NCBI GenBank assembly: GCA_029266635.1
Contig: JAQSWM010000005.1
Coordinates: forward strand, 124,001-188,000
DNA: 64,000 nt
Origin: Sphingobacteriaceae bacterium
GTDB lineage: Bacteria; Bacteroidota; Bacteroidia; Sphingobacteriales; Sphingobacteriaceae
Direction of reading: 5' to 3'
The translations under genes were made by a program, and so were the position numbers. Positions 26,889 to 35,470 of the stretch are shown piece after piece (position 1 is the stretch's first letter; every line of letters begins with the position of its first letter). Below the pieces are notes generated by a model, which was given only the letters and a program-made list of their open reading frames with translations, searched no databases and was not told where the DNA came from.

Positions 26889-27854
26889 ATGATCATAATC
26901 ACCGGAGCCGCAGGCTTCATAGGCAGTTGCCTCATACAAAAACTTAACGACGAAGGTTATTACGACCTTGTATTAGTTGATGATTTCTCAAGGCCTGAGC
27001 AGAACAAGAATTTTGAAGGCAAGCGCTTTTCAAAGCAGGTTGAACGTGACGAGTTTCCTGAATGGCTGCGCCAGAACCAGCTTCATGTTCAGTTCGTGTT
27101 CCACATCGGTGCACGCACCGACACCACAGAATTTGATTATGACCTGCTGAACAGGCTGAATCTCGATTACAGCAAAGAGATCTGGAACATCTGCGTTGAG
27201 TTTGGCCTGCCCCTCGTGTACGCATCCTCTGCTGCAACTTACGGACTTGGCGAATCAGGATACGATGACGATGAAAGCAAACTTGATCAACTAAAGCCAC
27301 TTAACCCTTACGGTGATTCGAAAAACGACTTTGATAAGTGGGCTTTGGCTCAGGAGCGCAAGCCCTATTTCTGGGCTGGGTTGAAGTTCTTCAATGTTTA
27401 CGGTCCTAACGAATACCACAAAGGCCGCATGGCATCAGTTATTTTCCATACGTACAACCAGATTCTAAAAACCGGCGCAATGAAGCTGTTCCAGTCGCAC
27501 CGGGCTGATGTGAAAGACGGGGAGCAAAGACGGGATTTTGTGTATGTAAAGGATGTGGTTGAGGTACTGTACTTCCTGATGCACCATCGCAAAGATTCAG
27601 GCATTTACAACCTTGGCTCGGGTCAGGCACGCACCTTCCTTGATCTTGCCAGCAACACCTTCCGGGCACTCGGCAAAGAGCCTAACATCAGCTTTGTGCC
27701 TACGCCCGAAGATATCCGCGACAAGTACCAATATTTTACGGAAGCCAGGATGGACAAGCTGAAGTCTATTGGCTATCACAAGCCGTTCCACACACTGGAA
27801 GAAGGAATTGATGATTATGTGAAGAATTATTTGGTGCCGGGGAAGTATTATTGA
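26889..27854 (+). CDS. hldD: ADP-L-glycero-D-manno-heptose 6-epimerase
   Basis: Short-chain dehydrogenase-fold epimerase that inverts C6 of ADP-D-glycero-D-manno-heptose for lipopolysaccharide core synthesis. It has 321 residues. The Rossmann motif GAAGFIGS is at residues 5-12, HIGARTDTTE is the family-specific loop, YASSAATYG carries the catalytic Ser region, and NPYGDSKNDFD carries the Tyr-x3-Lys pair. KFFNVYGPNEYHKGRMASV and GEQRRDFVYVKDVV follow. The C-terminal half is complete. The ATG lies just after a palindromic repeat, so promoter signals must be inside or upstream of that repeat. No other heptose genes are adjacent. Confidence 0.95.
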   Translation: MIIITGAAGFIGSCLIQKLNDEGYYDLVLVDDFSRPEQNKNFEGKRFSKQVERDEFPEWLRQNQLHVQFVFHIGARTDTTEFDYDLLNRLNLDYSKEIWNICVEFGLPLVYASSAATYGLGESGYDDDESKLDQLKPLNPYGDSKNDFDKWALAQERKPYFWAGLKFFNVYGPNEYHKGRMASVIFHTYNQILKTGAMKLFQSHRADVKDGEQRRDFVYVKDVVEVLYFLMHHRKDSGIYNLGSGQARTFLDLASNTFRALGKEPNISFVPTPEDIRDKYQYFTEARMDKLKSIGYHKPFHTLEEGIDDYVKNYLVPGKYY

Positions 27855-27888
27855 GGGTAATTCCTGACCTGCCGCCATTCTAAAACGA

Positions 27889-28095
27889 TCGTCCTTCCTG
27901 CGAAAGCAGGAACCTTAAAGCGCCTTACTGGAACCTCTCGAAAATTGTAAGATTCCGTCCGCCAGCTGGCGGACGGATTACAGGAATGACGATACGGTTA
28001 TAATCTTTTCGTCGTTCCTGCGAAAGCAGGAATCGTAATCTTCCGGACAGGTGTTGTACGATTTCGCATTTCGCCCGCTGACGGACGGAATGACG
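27889..28095. repeat. Cluster of palindromic repeats between convergent genes
   Basis: Two identical 18-base hairpins with GAAA loops (TTCCTGC-GAAA-GCAGGAA at 27895-27912 and 28015-28032) flank a perfect 22-base palindrome centred on AGCT (27955-27976, arms CCGTCCGCC/GGCGGACGG). A degenerate copy (CCGCTGACGGACGG) lies near 28074. The block fills the gap between hldD and the LolE-like gene and has no open frame. Its hairpins may double as bidirectional terminators. Confidence 0.75.
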
Positions 28096-28102
28096 CCTAA
28101 TA

Positions 28103-29326
28103 CTACAACTGGCTCTTCAAATCCGCAATGTGCTTCACGCTCAACCGCGATGAAATGTAGGAAGCCAGCGACGAAATAATCGTCACCGTAAAAAATACCA
28201 GCACAAAATCCCGCCACTTAATATCTACGGGATAAGCATCGGCAATCATGCTGGCCGCTCCCATCGTCACAAAGCCGTATTTTTCCTGGAGCAGGCAAAA
28301 AATGAATCCCACCACCATTCCCGACACACAGCCAATCATCGCAATCAGCATCCCTTCGGTAAAAAATATGTTGCGGATCAGGTTCTTGTCGGCGCCAATG
28401 CTGCTCAGAATAGCAATATCCTTTCGTTTATCAATCACCAGCATCGTCAATGAACCAATAATGTTAAAGGTGGCGATGATTAGCACAAAAGTTAAAATGA
28501 GGAACACCGCCCACTTCTCTATGTTCAGCGTTTTATAAAGCGCCTGGTCCTGTTGCCGCCGGTTTTTGACAAGGTAACCCTGCCCCAGTTTCTCTGATAT
28601 TTCATCGTGAAGAGCATCTGCATTTCGCTGATCTTTCACATTGATCTCGATAGCCGAAACTCCCTGCTCATCGCCCAGCAGCTCCCTCGAAAATTCTATC
28701 GGCACAAGCACCATCTCATCAAACTGCTTTTGAACCTCAAACACGCCCGATGGCTTAATGGTGCGCACAATAAATTCATCCGCCGGATTAATGGCATTTC
28801 CGCCTCCTTTCCTGGGCGAATAGATCTGCAGAAGCGAAATATCATTCACGTTCACAGAAAGGTAGGTCTGCACAGCCGAGCCGATCGATGCAAAGTATTG
28901 GCCGTTTTGCCGCAGCGTGAAACTGCCCTGCAACATGCTCGTATCAATATCCCTGCTTTGCATGTAATTGCCGCTGACGCCTTTCACCATTCCGATAAAC
29001 TGCGCCGAACCGTACCTGATCAAAGCCTTCTCCTCGAGAGTTTCGGTGTAGCTGGCAATGCGCCCATCGCTGCTTAGCGATTTGAAATAAACGGTATTAG
29101 CATTGAAGGTTTTGCCCTTTGCAGGCTCAATCCGTATTTCCGGCGTAAACGTGTTGTACATGGACAGCACCAGCTTTTCCAGTCCGTTGAAAACCGACAA
29201 AATAATAATGAGCGCTGCGCTTCCCACAAAAACCCCAAGCACAGAGATCCCCGAAATCATATTAATGGCGTTAACCGATTTTTTGGAGAACAGGTAGCGC
29301 CGGGCGATGTAGATGGAGGTGTTCAA
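28103..29326 (-). CDS. LolC/LolE-type FtsX-domain lipoprotein-releasing permease
   Basis: An inner-membrane protein of 407 residues with the MacB/LolE plan: TM near 25-50 (INMISGISVLGVFVGSAALIIILSVFNGLEKL), a large periplasmic domain, then three TM segments in the FtsX domain (AVFLILTFVLIIATFNIIGSLTMLV, GMLIAMIGCVSGMVVGFIF, FVLVFFTVTIISSLASYISS). It probably works with an ATPase encoded elsewhere to release lipoproteins or extract substrates from the membrane. The open frame runs further upstream into the MBL gene, but the family N-terminus NTSIYIARRYLFSKK begins at the TTG at 29326, seven bases after the MBL stop, so I use that start. The two genes are probably co-transcribed. Confidence 0.88.
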   Translation of the reverse strand: MNTSIYIARRYLFSKKSVNAINMISGISVLGVFVGSAALIIILSVFNGLEKLVLSMYNTFTPEIRIEPAKGKTFNANTVYFKSLSSDGRIASYTETLEEKALIRYGSAQFIGMVKGVSGNYMQSRDIDTSMLQGSFTLRQNGQYFASIGSAVQTYLSVNVNDISLLQIYSPRKGGGNAINPADEFIVRTIKPSGVFEVQKQFDEMVLVPIEFSRELLGDEQGVSAIEINVKDQRNADALHDEISEKLGQGYLVKNRRQQDQALYKTLNIEKWAVFLILTFVLIIATFNIIGSLTMLVIDKRKDIAILSSIGADKNLIRNIFFTEGMLIAMIGCVSGMVVGFIFCLLQEKYGFVTMGAASMIADAYPVDIKWRDFVLVFFTVTIISSLASYISSRLSVKHIADLKSQL

Positions 29327-29333
29327 AGGCTGG

Positions 29334-29972
29334 CTATCTGAGGAACGGATTGTGAGATTTTTCGTGTGCAATGGTGGTGTGCGGACCGTGACCGGGATAA
29401 ACCTTGCAATCGTCCGGCAACACAAACAGCTTTTCGCGGATATTCTGAAGCAGTTGCTCGTGATTTCCTCCGGGAAGATCTGTGCGGCCGATGCTGCCAT
29501 AAAACAACACATCGCCTCCGATCAAGAAATTATCAGCCTTCGAGTAAAAACAAAGGTGGGCAGGCGAATGCCCGGGAGCGAAAATCAGTTCAAGGCGGCT
29601 GTTGCCGAAGGTGATAGAGCCGGTTTCGGGCAGAAATGTGTCGGGATTAGGCGAAATCTCGTAATTGATGCCCTGTATGGGTGCGTAGGCCGGGACAGCC
29701 TCGAGCATGCGCAGCTCGCCTTCGTGGAATTGAGGCAACAGCCCGAAGTTATCGTAAATGAACTTATTCCCCAGCACATGATCTATATGGCAATGTGTGT
29801 TCAGCAACAAAACAGGTTTTAGCTTTTGTTCGGTTATAAAATTGCGAACGCGGGTTTGTTCCTCGCCGGTGTACATGCCGGGATCGATGATAGCGCAGTC
29901 GCCCGTTTCATCATACAACAAGTAAGTATTCTCCTGGTAAGGATTGCAAACAAAAGATTTGATCTGAAGCAT
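29334..29972 (-). CDS. MBL-fold metallohydrolase (glyoxalase II-like)
   Basis: A 212-residue cytoplasmic metallo-beta-lactamase-fold hydrolase. The metal-binding motif THCHIDH is at residues 59-65; further ligands are in FAPGHSPAHLCFY, FLIGGDVLFYGSIGRTDL and VYPGHGPHTTIAHEK. This is the set seen in glyoxalase II-like thioester hydrolases of Bacteroidota. The true substrate is not evident. The ATG at 29972 (MLQIKSFVCNPYQENTYLL) is preferred to an in-frame TTG seven codons upstream. The downstream LolE-like permease begins seven bases after its stop. Confidence 0.9.
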   Translation of the reverse strand: MLQIKSFVCNPYQENTYLLYDETGDCAIIDPGMYTGEEQTRVRNFITEQKLKPVLLLNTHCHIDHVLGNKFIYDNFGLLPQFHEGELRMLEAVPAYAPIQGINYEISPNPDTFLPETGSITFGNSRLELIFAPGHSPAHLCFYSKADNFLIGGDVLFYGSIGRTDLPGGNHEQLLQNIREKLFVLPDDCKVYPGHGPHTTIAHEKSHNPFLR

Positions 29973-30122
29973 GGCTGCAAATGTAATTAACAACAGCGGA
30001 TAAGGGGATATGATTTGCGGCAGTGCAGAATTATGATTTGCGAAGGAAAAGGGATAGCTTTAAAGAAATAAACAGCAATAGATCTAGCTTACATCTTGCA
30101 TATATCCCGAATTAGACTTAAA

Positions 30123-30713
30123 GTGAATTATACGCTGCCAATAACTAGAATGCTTTTAGCGTTCACCTTTTTAATAAATATCGGTTGCAACCGGATATCA
30201 GAAAATGATATTAAAGGCAAGTGGATGATTGCTGAAATAATTTATAAGAATAAAAATATCTATCCGGAAAGTTCGACAATTAAGATTTCTTTGACTCCCG
30301 TAGGCTTCAATTCTTTAGGAGAAATAAGTTTTGACGATTCTAAAAAAGCTGAACTTCCAGGAATTCGAAGTGAAGATCTTCCTGTCAAATGGGGTATAAG
30401 TAAGGATAGTTTGACAATAAGGGCTGATACCTTGACCATTAATAACACAGTTTTAGAGGAATTATCAAGACTAAGACTTAAATCAAAATTATCTCCAGAG
30501 CAAGCGACCAAAACATTATATGAACATAAACGAGATTCGATCCTCACAATGAAAGGACTCAATAGCTATATAATGCCCTTACAAGTTTATCTCGGTACAT
30601 ATAGGGTCGAAAAGATAGATGCAGGCTTACTTTTAAACTCAGGCAGTACAGTAATAAAATTAATAAATCAGGACAAAGCTTTTAAATATGCCATTAAGGG
30701 CATTATGCCCTAA
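30123..30713 (+). CDS. Hypothetical lipoprotein, AT-rich
   Basis: I do not recognise this protein. From the GTG at 30123 it reads MNYTLPITRMLLAFTFLINIGC, a short basic start, hydrophobic core and a cysteine in a lipobox-like context (INIGC, not a perfect match). This suggests a 196-residue lipoprotein. DIKGKWMIAEIIYKNKNIYPESSTIKISL and the strand pattern after it recall small lipocalin-like (META/DUF4923-type) Bacteroidota lipoproteins that begin with GxW after the cysteine; that is a weak resemblance. The base composition is markedly more AT-rich than on both sides. Alternative starts are TTG at 30096 and ATG at 30150. It stands alone between a minus-strand operon and the inositol oxygenase gene. 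Confidence 0.55.
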   Translation: MNYTLPITRMLLAFTFLINIGCNRISENDIKGKWMIAEIIYKNKNIYPESSTIKISLTPVGFNSLGEISFDDSKKAELPGIRSEDLPVKWGISKDSLTIRADTLTINNTVLEELSRLRLKSKLSPEQATKTLYEHKRDSILTMKGLNSYIMPLQVYLGTYRVEKIDAGLLLNSGSTVIKLINQDKAFKYAIKGIMP

Positions 30714-30725
30714 AATTATTCAGCT

Positions 30726-30748
30726 CTTCGGAATTTGCAATTCCGAAG
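30726..30748. repeat. Palindrome after the AT-rich lipoprotein gene
   Basis: CTTCGGAATT-TGC-AATTCCGAAG, a perfect 10-bp inverted repeat 12 bases after the stop. There is no following T run, so it is a weak terminator at best. It may be another dispersed palindromic repeat. The remaining bases to 30848 contain a small GGTTC/GAACC hairpin and nothing else recognisable. Confidence 0.5.
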
Positions 30749-30848
30749 CTCCTATCGCAGGTTCTGTGAACCGTAAAGATCAAAGCCGTATTTCCTTGAC
30801 CCGGCAATAAATAATCCTCAACTTAGTATAACCCAATTGTAATTCGAA

Positions 30849-31739
30849 ATGAACAGCGAACAAAATAATTCAACTACCGGGCACGCAAGCCCTCTGGCCA
30901 GCCTTGAAGAGTGGGAAGATGATCTTTTGCGCCGCTATCCCGAGCCGGAGACTATCGCCACCGCCAAGAAAACGGAGGAGTATCGCAATTACGATGAGCC
31001 GGCACGTGATACTGTGAAGGAGTTTTATCGCCTAAACCATACTTACCAAACGTATGAGTTTGTTCAGCAAAAGCGGGACAAATACCTGAAGTTCGATAAG
31101 AAGGAAATGCCTGTTTGGGATGCTTTTCAGTTCCTAAATCAGTTGGTAGATGATTCTGACCCCGACACAGACCTCGACCAGTTTCAGCATCTTTTGCAAA
31201 CATCTGAAGCAATCCGCCGCGACGGACACCCGGACTGGATGGTGCTTGTTGGGCTGATGCACGATATGGGCAAAGTGCTTTGCTTGTTCGACGAGCCGCA
31301 ATGGGCCGTGGTTGGAGATACTTTCCCGGTAGGCTGCGCTTACTCTGACAAGATTGTGTATTCTGAGTTTTTCAAATACAATCCGGATTATTCAAACCCC
31401 GAGTACAACACACAGTTAGGCGTTTACCAGAAAGGTTGCGGGCTGCGGAATGTTACCATGTCTTGGGGGCACGATGAATATGTTTACCAGATGATGAAAG
31501 GCCATATCCCGGAACCCGGCCTTTACATGCTCCGATACCATTCGTTTTATTCCTGGCACCGCGAAGGGCAGTACGAATATTTGCTTGATGATCACGACCG
31601 GGAAATGCTGAAGTGGGTGCAGTTATTCAATCCGTACGATTTGTACTCCAAAAACCCGGAACCTCCTGATTGGAATAAGTTAAAGCCGTACTACGAGGAT
31701 TTGGTTGCAAAATTTCTTCCTACAGTCTTGAAGTTTTAA
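30849..31739 (+). CDS. Inositol oxygenase (MIOX family)
   Basis: A mixed-valent di-iron HD-domain enzyme that cleaves myo-inositol with O2 to D-glucuronate. It has 296 residues, close to the 285 of animal MIOX. All six iron ligands of the mammalian enzyme have visible equivalents: His114 (QFQHLLQTSEAIR), His138-Asp139 (GLMHDMGKVL), His208 (SWGHDEYVY), His231 (RYHSFYSWH) and Asp274 (NPYDLYSK). The bacterial occurrence is patchy. The gene converges with a sodium/solute symporter gene nine bases away, which is a plausible inositol or uronate carrier. No uronate catabolic genes are in the window. Confidence 0.95.
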   Translation: MNSEQNNSTTGHASPLASLEEWEDDLLRRYPEPETIATAKKTEEYRNYDEPARDTVKEFYRLNHTYQTYEFVQQKRDKYLKFDKKEMPVWDAFQFLNQLVDDSDPDTDLDQFQHLLQTSEAIRRDGHPDWMVLVGLMHDMGKVLCLFDEPQWAVVGDTFPVGCAYSDKIVYSEFFKYNPDYSNPEYNTQLGVYQKGCGLRNVTMSWGHDEYVYQMMKGHIPEPGLYMLRYHSFYSWHREGQYEYLLDDHDREMLKWVQLFNPYDLYSKNPEPPDWNKLKPYYEDLVAKFLPTVLKF

Positions 31740-31748
31740 AGCCTTTCA

Positions 31749-33395
31749 CTAGTAAAACACGGTATAAAGAGCCGTCAATATCCCTACGATAATTACTGAA
31801 CCGACGATAAATCCCGGTGAGGTTCTGAACATCGAGGTGTCGACTACCAGTGCTTTATGCGCTTCTTTTTGTTGCCGATCAGCAAGGCTCATCACAATCA
31901 TCAGAAGCACCAGCACAACAAACACCACCGTCATCCTGTCCATAAACGGCATATCGGGAAAATAGCCGTTCGTCCACAAAGGTAAAAACTTTAGAACTGT
32001 GGAAAGCGGAATGGTCAGAATGGCTGAGGTGAGCGCTGCTGCGGAAGTGGTGCGTTTCCAAAAGAATCCCAGCAAAAAGATAGATAGCACTCCCGGTGAA
32101 ATAAAACCAACATATTCCTGGATAAACTGGTACGCCTGATCAAGGTTCCGCAGCATTGGCGCTACCATGCAGGCAAGCAGCATTGCCACAATCACTGTAA
32201 CACGGCCGGTGCTTACCAATTGCCTTTCGCTCGCGTCTTTTTTGAAGAACTTCTTATAAATATCCAGCGAGAAAATGGTCGATATGCTATTGGCCTTGCC
32301 CGCCAGCGAAGCCACAATTGCGGCAGTGAGCGCTGCAAACGCCAGCCCTTTTAATCCATTGGGCAGCAAGTTCATCAAAGTGGGATAAGAATGGTCGGGT
32401 TTCACGGTGCCAGCCGCGTCAACCATCTCCGACTGGAACATCCCACTTTGATACATCACATACATCGTAATTCCCGGTATTACTACAATCAACGGAATCA
32501 GCAATTTCAAAAACGCCGCGAATAAAATCCCTTTCCTGGCAGTGGGCAAGCTGGCGCCGAGTGCCCGTTGGGTGATGTATTGGTTACAGCCCCAATAATT
32601 AAGATTATTGATCCACATGCCGCCGATCAGCACGGAAAGCCCCGGAAGATCGTAATAGTGGGGGCTGGATTTATCGAAAATCATGTGGAAGTGCGAGGGA
32701 GCTTTGTCTTTGATTATCGCTAAGCCTTTCAGAATATCACCGCCAAAACCGAACTTCTCAGAAACAAGACTGAGAGCCAGATAGCACGTTACCAGCCCGC
32801 CCATGATCAGCACCAGCACCTGGATTACATCCGTGTAGCCGATAACTTTCATCCCGCCAAGGGTTACAACGATTGAAAAGATCGCCAGCCCCGCCATGCA
32901 CCAGAAAAAGCTAATCCCGGAAATTGAATTAATCGCCAAAGCGCCGAGATATATGATTGATGTAAGGTTCACAAATACGTAAACCAGCAGCCAGAAAATT
33001 GCCATCAGCGTTGCGACAGTATCATTGTAGCGTTGCGATAAAAACTGCGGCATGGTGAAAATCTTGTTCTTCAGGTAAATTGGGATAAAAAACACCGCCA
33101 CAATAATGAGCGTGGCTGCTGCCATCCACTCGTAGCTTGAGATAGCCAGCCCAAGCGCAAAGCCCGAGCCCGACATGCCGATAAAATGTTCTGCAGAAAT
33201 GTTAGATGCGATTAACGACGCTCCGATTGCCCACCAGGTCAAAGATCCTTCTGCGAGGAAGAAATCCTTGGAATCCATCTCACCGGCTTTCTTCTGATGC
33301 CTGTTTTTCTGATGATAAACCCAGTATCCGTATCCGGATACGACAATAAAATAGATGAAAAAGACGAGGTAGTCTAATGTTTGTAAGTGGTTCAT
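31749..33395 (-). CDS. Sodium/solute symporter (SSS family, SGLT-like)
   Basis: A 548-residue inner-membrane transporter with about 14 hydrophobic helices of the LeuT fold. Typical signatures are DFFLAEGSLTWWAIGASLIASNISAEHFIG near 43-75, YLGALAINSISG, LGGMKVIGYTDVIQVLVLIMGG and NYWGCNQYITQRALGA, with an SGLT-type C-terminus. These resemble the vSGLT and inositol/galactose carriers of Bacteroidota. The substrate cannot be read from the sequence. The convergent inositol oxygenase neighbour suggests a polyol or sugar. The ATG at 33395 begins MNHLQTLDYLVFFIYF. Confidence 0.92.
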   Translation of the reverse strand: MNHLQTLDYLVFFIYFIVVSGYGYWVYHQKNRHQKKAGEMDSKDFFLAEGSLTWWAIGASLIASNISAEHFIGMSGSGFALGLAISSYEWMAAATLIIVAVFFIPIYLKNKIFTMPQFLSQRYNDTVATLMAIFWLLVYVFVNLTSIIYLGALAINSISGISFFWCMAGLAIFSIVVTLGGMKVIGYTDVIQVLVLIMGGLVTCYLALSLVSEKFGFGGDILKGLAIIKDKAPSHFHMIFDKSSPHYYDLPGLSVLIGGMWINNLNYWGCNQYITQRALGASLPTARKGILFAAFLKLLIPLIVVIPGITMYVMYQSGMFQSEMVDAAGTVKPDHSYPTLMNLLPNGLKGLAFAALTAAIVASLAGKANSISTIFSLDIYKKFFKKDASERQLVSTGRVTVIVAMLLACMVAPMLRNLDQAYQFIQEYVGFISPGVLSIFLLGFFWKRTTSAAALTSAILTIPLSTVLKFLPLWTNGYFPDMPFMDRMTVVFVVLVLLMIVMSLADRQQKEAHKALVVDTSMFRTSPGFIVGSVIIVGILTALYTVFY

Positions 33396-33485
33396 TTGGC
33401 TAGGCTTCGTGGTTAGCGATGCTGAATATAACCAAATATTTTCCGATGTAAATAGGGGCGAGGAAGGAGTATCTCCTAATCCTGT

Positions 33486-33977
33486 TTAGAAGTGATAATC
33501 TTTGTGAATCTCCAGATATGCTTTAAGTGATATCAGCTCTTCGAAGGTTGTGTATTCATCCACGTCGTTGATAACCAATTGCTGTATGGGTGCACTGCTG
33601 GTATAACCGTAAAGAAAGTAAGAGAACGTTTTGCGCTTGATGAAATAAGCCAGTGTGAGATCTTCAGCTGCGATTTCCGACTTATCGATAACTTCCAACT
33701 TGTTATCTGTCCATTTGTTTACGTTTATTTCGATAAGATCGGCAATCTGCCCGTCTGCAAGAGCCTGGAGCATTTGAGTGGTAGATTCAAGAGAAATGGC
33801 AACCAGTTCTTGTTCTGAAAATTTGGCTAGCGGCTTGAGCATTGGCAGGTCAACCTCTCTGCAAAATCTGATATTCACCAGCACAAACTCCTCAAGTTTA
33901 TTTTTAAGAAGGTATTCTGCATAGGCTGGCAGGTAATCAAACTTAAACTTACTTTTATCTACCTTGATATTTCCCAT
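33486..33977 (-). CDS. Hypothetical cytoplasmic protein
   Basis: I do not recognise this 163-residue acidic, helix-rich protein. It has no signal peptide or membrane segment. It begins MGNIKVDKSKFKFDYLPAYAEYLLKNKLEEF, with repeated Leu/Ile/Glu helices and a C-terminal DEYTTFEELISLKAYLEIHKDYHF. The overall look is like the helical N-terminal input domain that precedes PAS or kinase modules in some Bacteroidota signalling proteins, here standing alone. It lies between the symporter and gldD on the same strand, separated from gldD by 51 bases. Function unknown. Confidence 0.6.
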   Translation of the reverse strand: MGNIKVDKSKFKFDYLPAYAEYLLKNKLEEFVLVNIRFCREVDLPMLKPLAKFSEQELVAISLESTTQMLQALADGQIADLIEINVNKWTDNKLEVIDKSEIAAEDLTLAYFIKRKTFSYFLYGYTSSAPIQQLVINDVDEYTTFEELISLKAYLEIHKDYHF

Positions 33978-34028
33978 TCAGCTCACAATATGCTGAAAAA
34001 ACCGCTTCTAAGCAATTTTGTTTCAGGG

Positions 34029-34613
34029 TTACTTCCAGTGGAGGGATTTGATCATTACGTCAATATCCTTCTTCACAAAATCAAGAACGGGCTTAATTGA
34101 ATCTGCTTGCGGGCGTTCGTGGAAATAAAGTGCTCCGCGAAGATAGTTGCGGGTACTGTCGGTAAGGTAAAATTGAACAGCTGATGCGGTGTTGCCTTCG
34201 ATGCCGTAATAAGTGCCGTAAACTTTCTTTTCAGGATAGTAGATGGTCCGGGCGTTGATCTCAGTGGCTTTCACCACGTTTTTGTAGACCAGCTCGTACG
34301 CATCTTCAGTCATTTTGTTGAGCTGTTCCGGCGATGAAATCTGCCAATAGCTCAAGTGAATACGGCCGTTAAAATCGGGAAAAGCAATGTCAACCCAGCA
34401 GGGATTGGCTTCGCGGTCGAGGCTATCAGGAACAACGCGGGCGTACACCGGATAGTCAAACGTATAAGGGCAATTGCTCTGATATTTTTGATAAGCTTTC
34501 TGGGGAAGGTTTATGCGGAAATATCCCCTCGGTTTGGGAGCGTAATCCGGGCTATTGCAAGAATAAATTGCAAGCAGGAAACAAAATGCTGCTATAAACT
34601 TTCCTGCTCTCAT
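34029..34613 (-). CDS. gldD: Gliding motility lipoprotein GldD
   Basis: A 194-residue lipoprotein needed for gliding and type IX secretion in Flavobacterium. It has a signal peptide and lipobox (FCFLLAIYSC, Cys19). The mature start PDYAPKPRGYFRINLPQKAY is the GldD signature, followed by CPYTFDYPVYARV and NPCWVDIAFPDFNGRIHLSYW. The ATG overlaps the aroE stop by one base (TGATG), so translation is coupled. Many non-gliding Sphingobacteria also carry gldD, so motility is not implied. Confidence 0.95.
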   Translation of the reverse strand: MRAGKFIAAFCFLLAIYSCNSPDYAPKPRGYFRINLPQKAYQKYQSNCPYTFDYPVYARVVPDSLDREANPCWVDIAFPDFNGRIHLSYWQISSPEQLNKMTEDAYELVYKNVVKATEINARTIYYPEKKVYGTYYGIEGNTASAVQFYLTDSTRNYLRGALYFHERPQADSIKPVLDFVKKDIDVMIKSLHWK

Positions 34614-35392
34614 CAGCTAGTCCATATTTCCCAGGATTTCTCCGCCTGCAAGTGCAACATCTCCAATCCGTTCTTGATAGTTGCTCCTTGTTCACGCCCG
34701 CGTTTCAGGAACTCTGTTTCTTCGGGATTGTAAACCAGATCGTATAGTAAATGCTTTGAGCTTATCAGCTCGTATGGAATGTCGGGACAACTATCAACGT
34801 CGGGCGCCATGCCAAGTGGTGTGGTATTGATGATGAGCAGATTTTCTTTCATCACCTCTTTATTTATTTTTGAATACGATATTTGCCTTCCCACATGCCT
34901 GCGGGAAACGATCGTGTATTCAATTCCGAGCTTTTTAAGAACATAAGCCACCGCTCTGGTCGCTCCGCCATTTCCCAGGATCAAAGCTTTGTCGTGATGT
35001 TTGTGCAACAAAGGCTTCAATGATTTTTCAAAGCCGTAAGCATCCGTATTGTAGCCCTCCAAACGCACCTTCATTGAAGTGAGTTCGCCTGTAAAAAACG
35101 ATTCTACAGGTTTGTGATTCACGATCTTGATGCAGTTTACCGCGTCAATGGCCTTTGCAGCTTCGTCTACCTTATCGAGGTAGTACATGATACCGATCTT
35201 ATGTGGGATGGTCACATTCAGGCCTACCAACTCAGGCTCGGAAGTGATGAGTTCCTGCACATCGCTGATGTTGGGCAGCGGAAAAAGTTCATACACATGA
35301 TCTTCCAAGCCAAGTTCCTCAAACTTCCTGGTGAAATACCCTTTCGAAAATGAGTGTGACAGTGGAAAGCCGATCAATCCGTATTTCTTCAT
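34613..35392 (-). CDS. aroE: Shikimate dehydrogenase
   Basis: NADPH-dependent reduction of 3-dehydroshikimate to shikimate in aromatic amino-acid synthesis. It has 259 residues. GFPLSHSFSKGYF carries the substrate-binding Ser pair; LNVTIPHKIGIMYYLD carries the catalytic Lys; NTDAYGFEKSL and the nucleotide loop LGNGGATRAVAYVLKKLGI follow, then NTTPLGMAPDVDSCPDIPYE. All key residues are present. It is coupled to gldD by a one-base stop/start overlap. Confidence 0.96.
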   Translation of the reverse strand: MKKYGLIGFPLSHSFSKGYFTRKFEELGLEDHVYELFPLPNISDVQELITSEPELVGLNVTIPHKIGIMYYLDKVDEAAKAIDAVNCIKIVNHKPVESFFTGELTSMKVRLEGYNTDAYGFEKSLKPLLHKHHDKALILGNGGATRAVAYVLKKLGIEYTIVSRRHVGRQISYSKINKEVMKENLLIINTTPLGMAPDVDSCPDIPYELISSKHLLYDLVYNPEETEFLKRGREQGATIKNGLEMLHLQAEKSWEIWTS

Positions 35393-35470
35393 AACAGCTA
35401 ATAAAAAGCCTGTAGCATAAGAACTGAGAACAAGCTGATGTTCATTTCTGTTTCTGGAAATCTGTGAAGG

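Noticed and set aside
28103-29512. Longer N-terminus for the LolE-like permease
   Set aside because: The first 62 residues of the open frame overlap the MBL hydrolase gene and read as Cys/Thr-rich noise. The family N-terminus starts at the TTG at 29326.
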